Assembly: GCF_900110125.1 (NCBI RefSeq)
Contig: NZ_FOCN01000002.1
Coordinates: forward strand, 186,001-250,000
Length of the DNA: 64,000 nucleotides
DNA from: Cryobacterium luteum
GTDB taxonomy: Bacteria; Actinomycetota; Actinomycetes; Actinomycetales; Microbacteriaceae
Direction: 5' to 3'
In this document: piece by piece, positions 1-9,985 of the stretch
Position numbering within the stretch: position 1 is the stretch's first letter
How the letters are laid out: each line of letters opens with the position of its first letter
The notes under the pieces: generated by a model
The model's database searches: none
What the model saw: only the letters and a program-made list of their open reading frames with translations
What the model was told of the DNA's origin: nothing
Translations under genes and position numbers: made by a program

Positions 1-1
1 T

Positions 2-3000
2 CCGGTACTCGACAACGACGTGGCGCCTGACGGCAATATCGTACTGCTCAACGCCGAATCGGTGCGGAACCGCAGCGACCGGGGTCTCGCCTTCGCGGCC
101 GGCGCCGAGCTGCGCTACCTCGCCCCCGACGAACCGGGCAGCTACGAACTCACCTACAGCGTGTACACCGCTGGCGCACCCGAACTCATCGACTCGGCCG
201 TGGTCGCGGTCGAGGTGCTGCCCGACGGCGATAACACCGCCCCCCAGCCGCACACCCTGTACGGTCGGGTGCTGTCGGGGGAGAGCATCGAGATTCCGTT
301 CGACAGCTTCGGCACCGACCCCGACGGTGATAACGTCGTGCTCGATCGGGTACTCACCCAGCCGGCCCGCGGAACGGCGTCGATCAACGCCACCGGCGAC
401 GCCATCGTCTACTCCAGCCCCCTCGACTATCACGGCGCCATCGAATTTCAATACCGCGTGCGCGACACCGGCGGAGCCACCGGTCTCGCCCTCGTGCGCA
501 TCGGCGTGCTCGACCAACGCTCCAACCCGAGCCCGATCACCTTCAGCGACTACGTCGAGGTGCAGGCCGGAGCAGACAACCAAGTGGTGGTCTTTCCCGC
601 CGCCAACGACATCGAGCCCGGTGGCGGCAACCTGACCCTGAGCATGGTCACCCCCGACGCGGCGGCCGGCACCGTCGAGTTCGACGCGCTCGCCGGGCGG
701 ATCGAATCCGTCACCGACGACCGGGTGGTGTTCACGGCTGGCGAAGAGCCGGGCCTGCTCACCTTCGTCTATTCCGTCACCAACGCCAACGACGACGTCG
801 GCCAGGGACTCATCGTGGTCAAGATCGTGCGTACCTCCGTTCCGGACTATCCGGTCGTGATTGACACGACCCTGGCTTTAGACGAACGTGACACGTTCCC
901 GAAGGGCGTCGACGTCGTCACCGACAAGGTCTCCTGGAACTCCGGTGACGTCTCTGACCTCACCCTTACGCTGTGGGGCAGCCACCCCGGCCTCGAGGTG
1001 TCGGGCTGGAAGATCAGCGGCGATGTTCCCGACGAGGGGTTGCTCGCCCCGTTCGTCCTGACCGGACCGAACTTTCAAGGGGTCGAGGTGACCACCTACG
1101 GGTTTCTCCGCATCCCGGCGAAGGACGCCATCATCATCGCGCTTAAAAAGGGCAACCTCGAGCAAAACGTGAAGGAAGACGCCTCGGTCAGCTTCGATCT
1201 GACCAGCCTGGTATCGATTCCCGCTGGAACCACGCTGGAACTGCAGCGCACCGGCATCCGCTCGTCGGGGGAGCGCGGCAACGCAACCTGCACCTTCGAT
1301 TCCGGTACCACGGTGACCTACACGGCCGGGTCTGACGCGCCCTGGACCGACTCCTGCACCGTGCCGGCGCGCATCGACGGGCAGGAGGACTACACCCAGC
1401 TGGTCGTGCCGATCGTGGTCGAACCGCTCGACCCGCAGCCGGAACTGCGCCCGGCGGCACTCACCGCGAGCCCTGGCTCCGAGGCCATTCGTTACGACCT
1501 CAGCCACATGGTGGAGTGGCAGGGCAAGGGCGACGTGCCGGCCCTGACCTTTGCGATCGACTTCTCCTCCGATCAGTTCACCGTGCAGCAGGACGGCGCG
1601 ATCCTCACCATCGGTGTCGCCGACAACGCCGTGGCCGGCCGCGAAGCCGCCGTCTCGGTGAGCCTGTCGAGCCACCGCGATGTGGTTTCGGCGGTGCTCG
1701 CGCTCAAGGTGGGACCGGCGCCGAGCGAACTGCCCAAGGGCGGCACCGTGGCCACGACCTGCACGCAGTCGTCGGGCTCCAGCTGCTCGATCGCGGTCGT
1801 CGGAACCGCCGGTGAGGTCAACCTGTACCGCAACACGCCGCTCGAACTGGTCTCCGTCACCGCGCCGAGCACCTGCGTGGGTGTGTCGTTCGCGGTCGAG
1901 AATTCCAAGAACGTGCGAGCCAGTTGGTCGGGCGACACTGCCGGAGGGGTCTGTGAGGCGAGCTTCGTGGTGCGCGACGCCCAGGGCAAGCTCAGCGCCG
2001 GAAGCCGCAACGGGTCGATCACCGTGGACCTGCAGGGCTACCCGAAGGCGCCGAACGCGGTGGCGCAGATAGCCTACGGCAACCGTTCGCTGACCCTCTC
2101 GGTGAGCCCCGGCGGTGCCAACGCCGCCTACCCGGCGCTGGAGGGGTTCAACCTGTACCGCAATGGAGCCTCGGTGGCCCGCTGCGATACCTCTGGTAAC
2201 TGCGGTCAAATCACCACGACGGCGAACGGCGACCAGGCGGTCTACGAGGCCAGGGCCGTCAACGCGGTCGGCGAATCGCGCACCGCGGTGAGCGTGACGG
2301 CCTGGTCGTACGACACTCCGGGCATGGGCGCACTCTCGGCGGAACCCGTTTTCAAGGACGGCACCACGAGCGCATCGACCGGTGCGGTCACCGTGACCAT
2401 CGAGAACACCGACCCTTCCACGAACCGCTACCGCATCGGCGACGCCGTCATCGATGCCGCCGCGGGACGAACGACGGTGCACCAGCTGGCGCTCGGCGTG
2501 GGGGCACAGACCGTGATCGTCACCCCCCTCAGCAGTTTCGTGCAACCGGCCGGCAGCGGCCCGACCGAGGAATCGAAGAGTCAAACGGTGCTCGTGGCCG
2601 GATCGCCCCTGATTACATCGCCCGGGGTGCTGACCTCCCAGAACCGATCGATCACCGTGACCGACGCCCGGTTTGACGTGAATTCCAGCGTTCAGCCGCC
2701 AGAGGTGCTGTACGTCGCTTCGCTTACCGCGGGTGCAGCCTGCACGCTGACCCCGGCGGGATTCACCCCGGAGGGCGCCGGCTCATCGGACGACCCCGCG
2801 ATCGGCGGCCTGACCAAGCACACCAAGTACTTCGTGACCGTCTGCTACTCCAACGGCTACGGGGTCACACAAACCGGTGCCGGTTCGATCACGACCTGGG
2901 AGAAACCGGCCGCCCCCGGCAACGGAACGTACACCTACGGCATGGGGGCGCCGGCCAACGGTGAGTACCGGCTGACGATGCCGAGCGCCAAGGCCACCGT

Positions 3001-3472
3001 GCCCGCCGATTTCGTGGTCGACTTCAACGGCTACGACGAGTCGACCGGGTCATCCGTTTTCGGAGCCGACCCCGGCATCACCGCGCGGTACTGCACCGAT
3101 AATGACGCCAGCCTGTGCAGCGACTGGTCGACGGTGACGGCAGCGGATGCTTCGCGCGCCTGGCAGGTCAGGTACTCGGTTGCCAGCCTGACGACCGCGC
3201 AGTGCGTGATCGGCAGCACCCTCGAGGTCGCCGTCGATGCAACCTCGACCGGTCTCGCGACGGCCGTCGTCACCCGCGCCGAGTACGACGTGCCCAACCC
3301 GAACGGCGGCCGCATGTGGGCGTATCGCGACGGCGCCAACGTTCCCGGTGACGCAGCCCAGACGAGAAACGTGAACTGGACGATCACCTGGACCGCGCCC
3401 CAAACCCAGGGCCTCGCCACGGTCTCCGGCGTGACCCAGACCACCGCCATCCCCTGCAATCCCGCCTCGTAA
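2..3472 (+). CDS. Large Ig-like/fibronectin-like repeat protein (5' partial)
   Basis: The reading frame is already open at base 2 and reads PVLDNDVAPDGN, a typical Ig-like/cadherin-like repeat start, so the true start lies upstream and the GTG at 20 is internal. More than 1,150 residues remain. Tandem beta-sandwich repeats (DPDGD near residue 105, YRVRDTGG near 145) are followed by a fibronectin-III-like stretch around 680-760 (GFNLYRNG, YEARAVNAVGES). The C-terminus has no LPXTG motif or membrane helix, so the protein is probably secreted or anchored through its unseen N-terminus. It lies 29 bases before the MoxR gene on the same strand, so it is probably the structural client of that ATPase cluster (inferred). 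The exact function is unknown. Confidence 0.85.
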   Translation, partial: PVLDNDVAPDGNIVLLNAESVRNRSDRGLAFAAGAELRYLAPDEPGSYELTYSVYTAGAPELIDSAVVAVEVLPDGDNTAPQPHTLYGRVLSGESIEIPFDSFGTDPDGDNVVLDRVLTQPARGTASINATGDAIVYSSPLDYHGAIEFQYRVRDTGGATGLALVRIGVLDQRSNPSPITFSDYVEVQAGADNQVVVFPAANDIEPGGGNLTLSMVTPDAAAGTVEFDALAGRIESVTDDRVVFTAGEEPGLLTFVYSVTNANDDVGQGLIVVKIVRTSVPDYPVVIDTTLALDERDTFPKGVDVVTDKVSWNSGDVSDLTLTLWGSHPGLEVSGWKISGDVPDEGLLAPFVLTGPNFQGVEVTTYGFLRIPAKDAIIIALKKGNLEQNVKEDASVSFDLTSLVSIPAGTTLELQRTGIRSSGERGNATCTFDSGTTVTYTAGSDAPWTDSCTVPARIDGQEDYTQLVVPIVVEPLDPQPELRPAALTASPGSEAIRYDLSHMVEWQGKGDVPALTFAIDFSSDQFTVQQDGAILTIGVADNAVAGREAAVSVSLSSHRDVVSAVLALKVGPAPSELPKGGTVATTCTQSSGSSCSIAVVGTAGEVNLYRNTPLELVSVTAPSTCVGVSFAVENSKNVRASWSGDTAGGVCEASFVVRDAQGKLSAGSRNGSITVDLQGYPKAPNAVAQIAYGNRSLTLSVSPGGANAAYPALEGFNLYRNGASVARCDTSGNCGQITTTANGDQAVYEARAVNAVGESRTAVSVTAWSYDTPGMGALSAEPVFKDGTTSASTGAVTVTIENTDPSTNRYRIGDAVIDAAAGRTTVHQLALGVGAQTVIVTPLSSFVQPAGSGPTEESKSQTVLVAGSPLITSPGVLTSQNRSITVTDARFDVNSSVQPPEVLYVASLTAGAACTLTPAGFTPEGAGSSDDPAIGGLTKHTKYFVTVCYSNGYGVTQTGAGSITTWEKPAAPGNGTYTYGMGAPANGEYRLTMPSAKATVPADFVVDFNGYDESTGSSVFGADPGITARYCTDNDASLCSDWSTVTAADASRAWQVRYSVASLTTAQCVIGSTLEVAVDATSTGLATAVVTRAEYDVPNPNGGRMWAYRDGANVPGDAAQTRNVNWTITWTAPQTQGLATVSGVTQTTAIPCNPAS

Positions 3473-3501
3473 CGCCCCGCCCCACTGAAAGAGCCACACA
3501 C

Positions 3502-4467
3502 ATGACAATCACCTCGGAGCAGTCAGACTGGTTTGCCGCGACCTTCACGATGATGGTCGACAACGTTGAGCAGGTCGTGCTCGGCAAGCGCCACGTGATC
3601 GAACTCGCCTTCACGGCGATGGTCAGCGAGGGCCACCTACTGCTCGAGGACTACCCGGGCACCGGCAAGACCTCGCTCGCCCGCGCCATGTCGCAGACTG
3701 TGCAGGGCGTCTCGACCCGCATCCAGTTCACGCCGGACCTGCTGCCCGGCGACGTGACCGGTATCACCGTCTACGACCAGAAGACCGGCGAGTTCGAGTT
3801 TCACAGCGGTCCGATCTTCGCCAACGTGGTGCTCGCCGACGAGATCAACCGGGCCAGCCCGAAGACCCAGTCGGCGCTGCTCGAAGCGATGGAAGAGGGT
3901 AACGTCACCATTGACGGCGTCACCCGCTCCACCGGCGTGCCCTTTCTCGTCATCGCCACCCAGAACCCGATCGAGCAGGCCGGCACCTACCGGCTGCCCG
4001 AAGCGCAGCTCGACCGATTCATGATGAAGGCCTCGCTCGGTTACCCCGACCTCGCGTCGACGATTCGCATTCTTGAGGGCACCGCCGATGTGCGGCACGA
4101 ACTCACCCCGGTGATCACCCCGCAGGCGCTCGTGAGTATGAGCGACATCGCTCGAGGCGTGTTCGTGAACCCCCTCGTCTATGACTACATCGGCCGTCTG
4201 GTCGAGGCCACCCGCGATGCCCGTCAGGTGCGCATGGGCGTGAGCGTGCGTGGCGCCCGCGCCCTCACCAAGGCCGCCAAGACCTGGGCTGTCGCCCACG
4301 GCCGCACCTTCGTCACCCCCGACGACGTCAAGGCTCTCGCCGAGCAGGTGCTCGCGCACCGCATGGTGCTCGATCCGGAGGCCGAGTTCGACGGCGTCAC
4401 CGCGAGCGCCGTCATCGGTCAGATTCTGCTCGACGTCGTACCGCCCAGTCGGAGCGACCTGGCGTGA
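3502..4467 (+). CDS. MoxR family AAA+ ATPase
   Basis: This 321-residue cytoplasmic AAA+ ATPase belongs to the MoxR/RavA group, which usually acts as a chaperone for assembly or activation of neighbouring VWA/DUF58 proteins. Walker A is PGTGKT (residues 52-57), Walker B is VVLADE (109-114), and the family signature ADEINRASPKTQSALLEAME follows; ATQNPIEQAGTYRLPEAQLDRF is the sensor-1 region. Length is normal for the family. A GAAAG sequence lies about 10 bases before the ATG. The stop overlaps the DUF58 start as GTGA, implying translational coupling. The client is inferred from context only. Confidence 0.95.
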   Translation: MTITSEQSDWFAATFTMMVDNVEQVVLGKRHVIELAFTAMVSEGHLLLEDYPGTGKTSLARAMSQTVQGVSTRIQFTPDLLPGDVTGITVYDQKTGEFEFHSGPIFANVVLADEINRASPKTQSALLEAMEEGNVTIDGVTRSTGVPFLVIATQNPIEQAGTYRLPEAQLDRFMMKASLGYPDLASTIRILEGTADVRHELTPVITPQALVSMSDIARGVFVNPLVYDYIGRLVEATRDARQVRMGVSVRGARALTKAAKTWAVAHGRTFVTPDDVKALAEQVLAHRMVLDPEAEFDGVTASAVIGQILLDVVPPSRSDLA

Positions 4468-5852
4468 GCTTTCACACCGAATCGCGGCGGTCCCAGACGT
4501 CAAATCTGGCTCGCACCAGCACCCAGACCAGGTCTGCAACGCACACCCGGTACAGCAGCACGCGCACGAGCAAATCAACGACGTTGACCCTCGTGGGCGC
4601 CGTGGTGCTCTGGATGCGTGTCGCGCGAATGGTGCGAATCGGTGTGAAGGCATCCGTTGAGTGGGTCGGTGAGACGGTCACACCGGCCGGGTGGGTCGTG
4701 GTCGCGGCGGCGATCGTGCTGCTGCCGCTCGGCCTGGTCTTCGGCTGGACCGAACTGATCGTGACCGGCTGTGTGGCGGTTGCGCTCATTCTCATCTCGC
4801 TGCCGTTTCTGGCCGGCGGTCGCGCCTACAGCGTGGACTTCGTGCTGCCGGTCGATCGGGTCGTCGCCGGCTCCGAGGTGCTCGGCACCCTCACCGTGAC
4901 GAACATCTCCAAGCGGCTCGAACTGCCCGGTCGCGTTGACGTTCCCATCGGCAAAGGACTGGCGGATGTCTACGTGCCGCTTCTGCGCGCCGGCCAGGTG
5001 CACGAAGAGCACGTTCGCGTGCCCGCCTACCGCCGCGGCGTCATCGACGTGGGCCCGGTCACGACCGTGCGCAGCGACCCGCTCGGGGTGCTCGGCCGTG
5101 AAGTGGCCTGGGCCGACGTGAACCACCTGTTCGTGCACCCGGTGACCGTGTCGATTCCCAGTACGAGCGCCGGTTTCGTGCGTGACCTCGAGGGCAATCC
5201 CACGAGTGACATCGTCGACTCCGACATCTCTTTTCACGCCATTCGCGAGTATGCCCCCGGCGATGGGCAACGGCACATCCACTGGAAGTCCACCGCGAAG
5301 ACCGGCAAGCTCATGGTGCGGCAGTTCGAAGAGAGCCGACGCTCCCGCCTGGCCATTGTGCTGAGCCTCAACGCGGCGGAGTACGCCTCCGAGGAGGAGT
5401 TCGAGATGGCGGTCAGCGCCACCGGGTCGCTCGGCGTGCGCGCCATTCGCGACGGTCGCGATCTCGCCGTCGTGGCGAGCGAGGAGATCCCCGATATCGT
5501 GCGCCGCAGCATCCGTTCGGTGCGCAGCCTGAGTGTCGTGTCGACCCGCACCCTGCTCGACGACCTCACCGCGATCGAGACCAGCCCGCACGCCATGAAC
5601 GTTGAAGATGTCTGCGTGCTCGCCGCCCAGGTGGTGCCCGATATTTCGATCGCGTTCGTGGTCTGCGGCTCGACCATGACCGCGCGGCGCCTGCAGGCGC
5701 TCACCCTCAAATTTGCCGGCAACGTGCAGGTCGTCGCCGTTTTGTGCAACCCCGCCGAGCAGCCGAGCTTTCGCGACCTCGCCGGAACGAGCGTGCTGAC
5801 CATTGGCGTGCTCGACGACTTTCGCTCCCTGCTGAGCCGAAAAGCCGCATGA
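4464..5852 (+). CDS. DUF58 domain membrane protein
   Basis: This 462-residue protein starts at a GTG overlapping the MoxR stop by four bases. A Ser/Thr/Arg-rich N-terminus of about 70 residues precedes two membrane helices (around 73-92 and 97-118). The DUF58 signature follows: a conserved Asp/Ser-rich segment, then IREYAPGD, HIHWKSTAKTGKLMVRQFE. This core usually precedes a VWA-like fold. The MoxR-DUF58-transglutaminase order is a widespread actinobacterial arrangement of uncertain function, sometimes linked to envelope stress or surface assembly. The first about 45 residues are unusually polar, so an internal start such as the ATG at 4614 is possible. Confidence 0.9.
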   Translation: MSFHTESRRSQTSNLARTSTQTRSATHTRYSSTRTSKSTTLTLVGAVVLWMRVARMVRIGVKASVEWVGETVTPAGWVVVAAAIVLLPLGLVFGWTELIVTGCVAVALILISLPFLAGGRAYSVDFVLPVDRVVAGSEVLGTLTVTNISKRLELPGRVDVPIGKGLADVYVPLLRAGQVHEEHVRVPAYRRGVIDVGPVTTVRSDPLGVLGREVAWADVNHLFVHPVTVSIPSTSAGFVRDLEGNPTSDIVDSDISFHAIREYAPGDGQRHIHWKSTAKTGKLMVRQFEESRRSRLAIVLSLNAAEYASEEEFEMAVSATGSLGVRAIRDGRDLAVVASEEIPDIVRRSIRSVRSLSVVSTRTLLDDLTAIETSPHAMNVEDVCVLAAQVVPDISIAFVVCGSTMTARRLQALTLKFAGNVQVVAVLCNPAEQPSFRDLAGTSVLTIGVLDDFRSLLSRKAA

Positions 5853-8515
5853 GCGCCCCCGCAACGCCGACCTCCGACGCCGGCCGCCCCGTGACCGGGG
5901 CCATGCCGACGATTCGGCCGCGCCGACCACGCCGCGCCCGCAGCCACCGCCGCCGGGCCCGCGTGATCAACGCCCTGTTCGTTGTGGCGATGATGCTCGT
6001 CGCCGTCTGGGCGGCCTGGCCGATCTACCAGGACGTGAGCTACCTGATCATGGCGGCCGGCGCGATGCTCACCGGCATCGCCCTCGCCTGGCTCGGCGCC
6101 CGCCGGGGCTGGTCCTGGTTCACCGTGTTGCTGGCCGTGCTCGGCGGCTACCTGCTGCTCGGTGTTCCGCTCGCCGTTCCGACCGCTCTGAGCAGCGTGC
6201 CGAACGTTCTCGGCGGGCTGCTCGATCTCGTGACCGCAACGGTGTTCAGCTGGAAGGAGCTCGTCACCATCGCTCTGCCGGTCGGCTCCTACCAGAGCCT
6301 GCTGGCCCCGGCCTTTCTGCTGTTTCTCGGCGGCACCACGGTTGCGCTGTCCCTGGTCTGGCGCGGCGGCCGACTCTTCGCCCTCGCCGTGCCCCTGATC
6401 TTCGCCGTGCAGCTGTTCGGCCTGGTCTTCGGGTCGAGTGCCGTGAGCATTCCGCTGACCGTGCTCGGGTGGAGCGTGCCGGCACCGCGGGAAAGCCTGA
6501 TCGGCCTCGCCGCCCTGCTGCTCGCCTTCGGCTTTCTGGCCTGGCGCACCCATCTTGCCCGCAGCGAAGCGCTCGACCTGGCCGCCCGCACGACCGGGGT
6601 GCGGCGCACGCCCGGCGGCCTCGGCGGTCGCGTGCGCCGAGGCGTTCTCGCCGGCGGTGTGCTGCTGCTCGCCATCGGTGTCTCGCTCGGCGGACTCTCG
6701 GCCACCTGGGCGACGCCGGCTCGCGACGTGCTGCGCAGCAGCATCGACCCGGCTGTCGACCTGCGTGAGTACATCAGCCCGCTCAGCCAGTACCGCAGCT
6801 ACTTCAGTGCGGAGCGGTACGACCAGCAACTGTTCACGGTGACCGGCGCCGCCGCCGCCGCCGCCGCCGGCACCGCATCGCGCGTGCGCCTCGCCGTGCT
6901 CAGCTACTACGACGGCGAAGTGTTTCGGGTCGTGAACCCCGCCGCGGGCGAGAGTGACCAGATCACGGCCTTCGCCCGGGTGCCGCACTCGCGTGCCTCG
7001 ACCGCGCAGCGCGTCACGACCAGGTTCGACATCGCCGGGTACAGCGGCGTGTGGATGCCGGGGGCAGGCGAGCTGTCCAGCATCCGCTTTGCCGGTGATC
7101 GTGCCGCCGAACTGAGTGACGGCTTCTTCTACAACGCCGGCACGGCCTCGGGTATTCAGCTCAACGCCCTCGAAAACGGTGACCGCTACACGATGGTCTC
7201 CGAATCTCAAACGGAGGCGACGACCCTCGCCGCTCTCACCCGCCCGGCCGGCGTCACGATCGACGACGCTTTGATTCCCGCGAGCCTCGCCGACTGGGTC
7301 GACGCCCAGGCGGTCACGAGTGATGGTGCCGGACTGGCCGAACTGGTCACCCGGCTGCGCGAGCGCGGCTATCTCAGCCACGCGCTCACCGCACCATCCC
7401 TCGACACAGCGCCCGAAGACTCCTGGACCGCCGATCTCGGCGACTATCAGTTCTCGCCGAGCCTCTCCGGGCATTCGGTCGCCCGCATCGACACGCTCTT
7501 CACCGCGCTGCTCGAGAAGCAGAACAACACCACGGCCACCGAGAATTCCCAGCTCGTCGCCGCGATCGGCGACGACGAACAATTTGCGGTGGCGACGGCG
7601 CTGCTCGCCCGCCACCTGGGGTTCGAGTCCCGGGTGGTGCTCGGCTTCAACCTCGACGCTGCGACCACTGCTGGTGCTGCGCGGACCGTGGGCGCGGCGA
7701 GCGCCTGCCTGCAGGGCATCTGCTCGGGGCGGAACCTCGCGGCCTGGGTCGAAGTGGCCGCCGGCGACGACACCTGGGTCACCGTGGAGGCGACCCCGCA
7801 GTTTCAGAACCCGCTGTCGCCCATCGATGACACCACGCGCGACCCGCAGTACAACACCGAAGTCATCGCCGAGAGCGCCACCGAACAGCGCGCTCCCGAA
7901 GCGAACCCGACCAGCGGTGAAGACCAGCAGGAACAGGAAGAGGTCACCGGCCCCGACCTGGCCTGGCTGTTCGCGGCCCTCAAGATTGGCGGCATCAGCC
8001 TCGCCGCCTTGCTGGCGATCAGCACGCCGTTCCTGGTCATTCTCGGTGCCAAGCTGAAGCGTCGCCGGGACCGATACCGCGCTGCCGACGTGTCGGCGCG
8101 GTTTGCCGGCGGCTGGGACGAATACGTCGACGCCGCCGTCGACCGCGGCCTCGCCGACCAGGGCAGCATGACCAGGGTCGAGATCGCGTCGCAGTACGGG
8201 TCGGTCGGCGGCACCGTGCTCGCACACCTCGCCGACCGCGCCGTGTTCGGCCCGGTGCCACCCGGGACCGGTGACAGCGATGCCTTCTGGGCCCTCGTCA
8301 CCGCGGAACGGGCGGGCCTCGCCGCGAGCGGCACGCGCCGCGACCGCTGGCGCGCCGCCCTCTCCCTGCGCTCCTTTGCTCGGCTGGCGGATGCCGGTCG
8401 ACTCTTCACTTTTCGACGACGCATTTCTCGATACGTCACGACCACCGTGCGCTCGAACCGGCGCGACACCAGCAGAATGGGGGAGCGGCCGCACACCAGC
8501 GGCCGCGAAGCATAA
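5849..8515 (+). CDS. TgpA/DUF3488-like membrane protein with degenerate transglutaminase domain
   Basis: The start is the ATG overlapping the DUF58 stop (ATGA), giving 888 residues. An arginine-rich N-terminus precedes a run of membrane helices (about residues 35-290), then a large extracytoplasmic domain of transglutaminase fold (about 480-660), a Gln/Glu-rich linker, a helix (about 710-735) and a cytoplasmic tail. In the family the core reads G-Y-C-E-Q-F-A, H-A-W-V-E-V and D-A-T-P. Here these positions are GDDEQFA (Asp576 for Cys), AAWVEV (Ala631 for His) and VEATP (Glu647 for Asp). All three catalytic residues therefore appear replaced, and the domain is probably a binding module rather than an enzyme. 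The FHA gene starts immediately after the stop. Confidence 0.88.
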   Translation: MSAPATPTSDAGRPVTGAMPTIRPRRPRRARSHRRRARVINALFVVAMMLVAVWAAWPIYQDVSYLIMAAGAMLTGIALAWLGARRGWSWFTVLLAVLGGYLLLGVPLAVPTALSSVPNVLGGLLDLVTATVFSWKELVTIALPVGSYQSLLAPAFLLFLGGTTVALSLVWRGGRLFALAVPLIFAVQLFGLVFGSSAVSIPLTVLGWSVPAPRESLIGLAALLLAFGFLAWRTHLARSEALDLAARTTGVRRTPGGLGGRVRRGVLAGGVLLLAIGVSLGGLSATWATPARDVLRSSIDPAVDLREYISPLSQYRSYFSAERYDQQLFTVTGAAAAAAAGTASRVRLAVLSYYDGEVFRVVNPAAGESDQITAFARVPHSRASTAQRVTTRFDIAGYSGVWMPGAGELSSIRFAGDRAAELSDGFFYNAGTASGIQLNALENGDRYTMVSESQTEATTLAALTRPAGVTIDDALIPASLADWVDAQAVTSDGAGLAELVTRLRERGYLSHALTAPSLDTAPEDSWTADLGDYQFSPSLSGHSVARIDTLFTALLEKQNNTTATENSQLVAAIGDDEQFAVATALLARHLGFESRVVLGFNLDAATTAGAARTVGAASACLQGICSGRNLAAWVEVAAGDDTWVTVEATPQFQNPLSPIDDTTRDPQYNTEVIAESATEQRAPEANPTSGEDQQEQEEVTGPDLAWLFAALKIGGISLAALLAISTPFLVILGAKLKRRRDRYRAADVSARFAGGWDEYVDAAVDRGLADQGSMTRVEIASQYGSVGGTVLAHLADRAVFGPVPPGTGDSDAFWALVTAERAGLAASGTRRDRWRAALSLRSFARLADAGRLFTFRRRISRYVTTTVRSNRRDTSRMGERPHTSGREA

Positions 8516-9982
8516 ATGGATGAATCATCTGGAGCGGTGATCGCGGCAATCGTGGTGACCGTGCTGGTCAGCCTCGGCGTGTACGTTTTCTCGGCAATCG
8601 CCCTCGGCAGAATCTTTGTGAAGCTCGGGGAACAAGCCTGGAAGGGCTGGGTGCCGATCGTCAACACCATCATCCTGTTCGAGCTCGGTCGCTATTCGGC
8701 CCTCTGGGTTATCGGCCTGTTCATTCCCGCAGCAAACCTGGTGGCCCTCGTCGTCTTCATCATGGCGGTCAACAATGTGAACCGGCGTCTGGGCCACGGC
8801 GGCGGATTCACGCTGCTCTATCTGGTCTCCTTTCCCATCTGGGCCGGCGTTGTCGGCTTTGGCAAGAGCGTCGACACCGGCTGGATGCCCGGCGTGGCCG
8901 CGACCGGATACGTGCCATTTGCCCCGGTGACGCCCCTGTCGATGACGCCCCTGTCGATGAGGGCTGCGGCTGTGGCTGCTGCTCCGGCCGAGCCGCGCCT
9001 GATGCCGCCCGCTCCGCCGGCCCCTCCGGCGGCGTTCCTGGCGGCGGCTCCTCCGGCTCCTCCGGCACCGCCCGTACCGTCCACGCCGCCGGCTCCGCCC
9101 GTACCGTCCACGCCGCCGGCTCCGCCCGTACCGTCCACGCCGCCGGCTCCGCCCGTCGTGAGCGGTCTGCCCACCGGACCGCCGCCGTTCTACGTGAGCG
9201 CGCCGCCAGCCCCGCCGATAGCGGCGCAGCCGGCGTTCTCGGCGCCGCCAGCCCCTCCGGCGCCGCCAGCCCCTCCGGCGCCGCCCGTCTTTGCAGCCCC
9301 GCCAGCCCCTCCCGCCCCTCCGGCGCCGCCAGCCCCTCCGGCACCGCCCGTTCTCGCCGCACCGCCAGCCCCGCCAGCCCCGCCGGCCCCGCCGGCAGAA
9401 CCGGCAAACCCGTGGGCTCCGCCGGCACCGGTCGTTCAGGCCAGCGCAGCTCCGGTACCCGCTCCGCCCGCTGAGCCAGCCGCGGCTGTCGCTTACGCGG
9501 CATCCGTGGCAGCAGTACCCGCCGCCGTCACGACCGCCGTCATGCCCGCCGCTGTCACCCCGGTTGCAGCCCCGGCCGGTGCAAACACTCACGACGACGG
9601 GGTCGACCAGGACGACGACCTCGACGAGACCATGATCGTGGTGCGCCGCATGAAGCCGTGGACCCTCGAAACCGAACACGGTCTCAAGGTCTCGCTCACC
9701 AAACCGGTGGTGCTGCTCGGGCGCAACCCCACGCGCGGCGGCGCACACGCGGACGCCCAATTGGTGCCGCTGCACGACCCGGGCAAGACCGTGTCGAAGA
9801 CCCACGCCCGGCTCGACTTCGTTGAGGGAGTCTGGGGTATCAGCGATCTGCAGTCCACTAACGGTGTCGTTCTCATCGACGGTGGCGGCGTGGAGAACGA
9901 GCTCGATGCGGGTGCGAGTGCAGCCCTGACCGATCGGTTCCTGCTGGGGGAGCTCGCCGCGCGCATCTACCTGGAGGCCTGA
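8516..9982 (+). CDS. Membrane protein with proline-rich linker and C-terminal FHA domain
   Basis: The ATG directly abuts the preceding TAA. The 488-residue protein has an N-terminal membrane domain of about 120 residues (four helices, resembling DUF5684), then about 220 residues of Pro/Ala-rich repeats (PAPPAPP), then a C-terminal FHA domain (about 383-488). The FHA core is visible as LLGRNP (Gly402-Arg403), SKTHARL and DLQSTNG, the residues that contact phosphothreonine. Just before it is DETMIVVRR with Thr372, the same motif that is repeated in the protein two genes downstream. FHA domains bind phosphothreonine peptides, so this is likely the reader of a Ser/Thr kinase circuit. The long proline linker would hold the domain away from the membrane. 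Confidence 0.92.
   Translation: MDESSGAVIAAIVVTVLVSLGVYVFSAIALGRIFVKLGEQAWKGWVPIVNTIILFELGRYSALWVIGLFIPAANLVALVVFIMAVNNVNRRLGHGGGFTLLYLVSFPIWAGVVGFGKSVDTGWMPGVAATGYVPFAPVTPLSMTPLSMRAAAVAAAPAEPRLMPPAPPAPPAAFLAAAPPAPPAPPVPSTPPAPPVPSTPPAPPVPSTPPAPPVVSGLPTGPPPFYVSAPPAPPIAAQPAFSAPPAPPAPPAPPAPPVFAAPPAPPAPPAPPAPPAPPVLAAPPAPPAPPAPPAEPANPWAPPAPVVQASAAPVPAPPAEPAAAVAYAASVAAVPAAVTTAVMPAAVTPVAAPAGANTHDDGVDQDDDLDETMIVVRRMKPWTLETEHGLKVSLTKPVVLLGRNPTRGGAHADAQLVPLHDPGKTVSKTHARLDFVEGVWGISDLQSTNGVVLIDGGGVENELDAGASAALTDRFLLGELAARIYLEA
9074..9154 (+). repeat. 27-bp tandem repeat coding for the Pro-rich linker
   Basis: Three near-identical 27-base units begin with GTACCGTCCACGCC at 9074, 9101 and 9128. They encode VPSTPPAPP within the proline-rich linker of the FHA protein. 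Looser CCGCCAGCCCC repeats continue to about 9400. Such in-frame repeats change copy number easily, so linker length may vary between strains. Confidence 0.85.
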
Positions 9983-9985
9983 GCC

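Noticed and set aside
878-2584. Minus-strand open frame opposite the Ig-like protein
   Set aside because: Shadow of the coding strand with no start site signal or domain.
5234-8494. Very long minus-strand open frame (over 1,080 codons) opposite the transglutaminase-fold gene
   Set aside because: It mirrors a clear gene; such frames arise from strong G/C third-position bias, and its His/Arg/Gly-rich product matches no family.
9074-9400. Regular short repeats that could suggest a CRISPR array
   Set aside because: They are in frame and encode the Pro/Ala-rich linker; there are no unique spacers.
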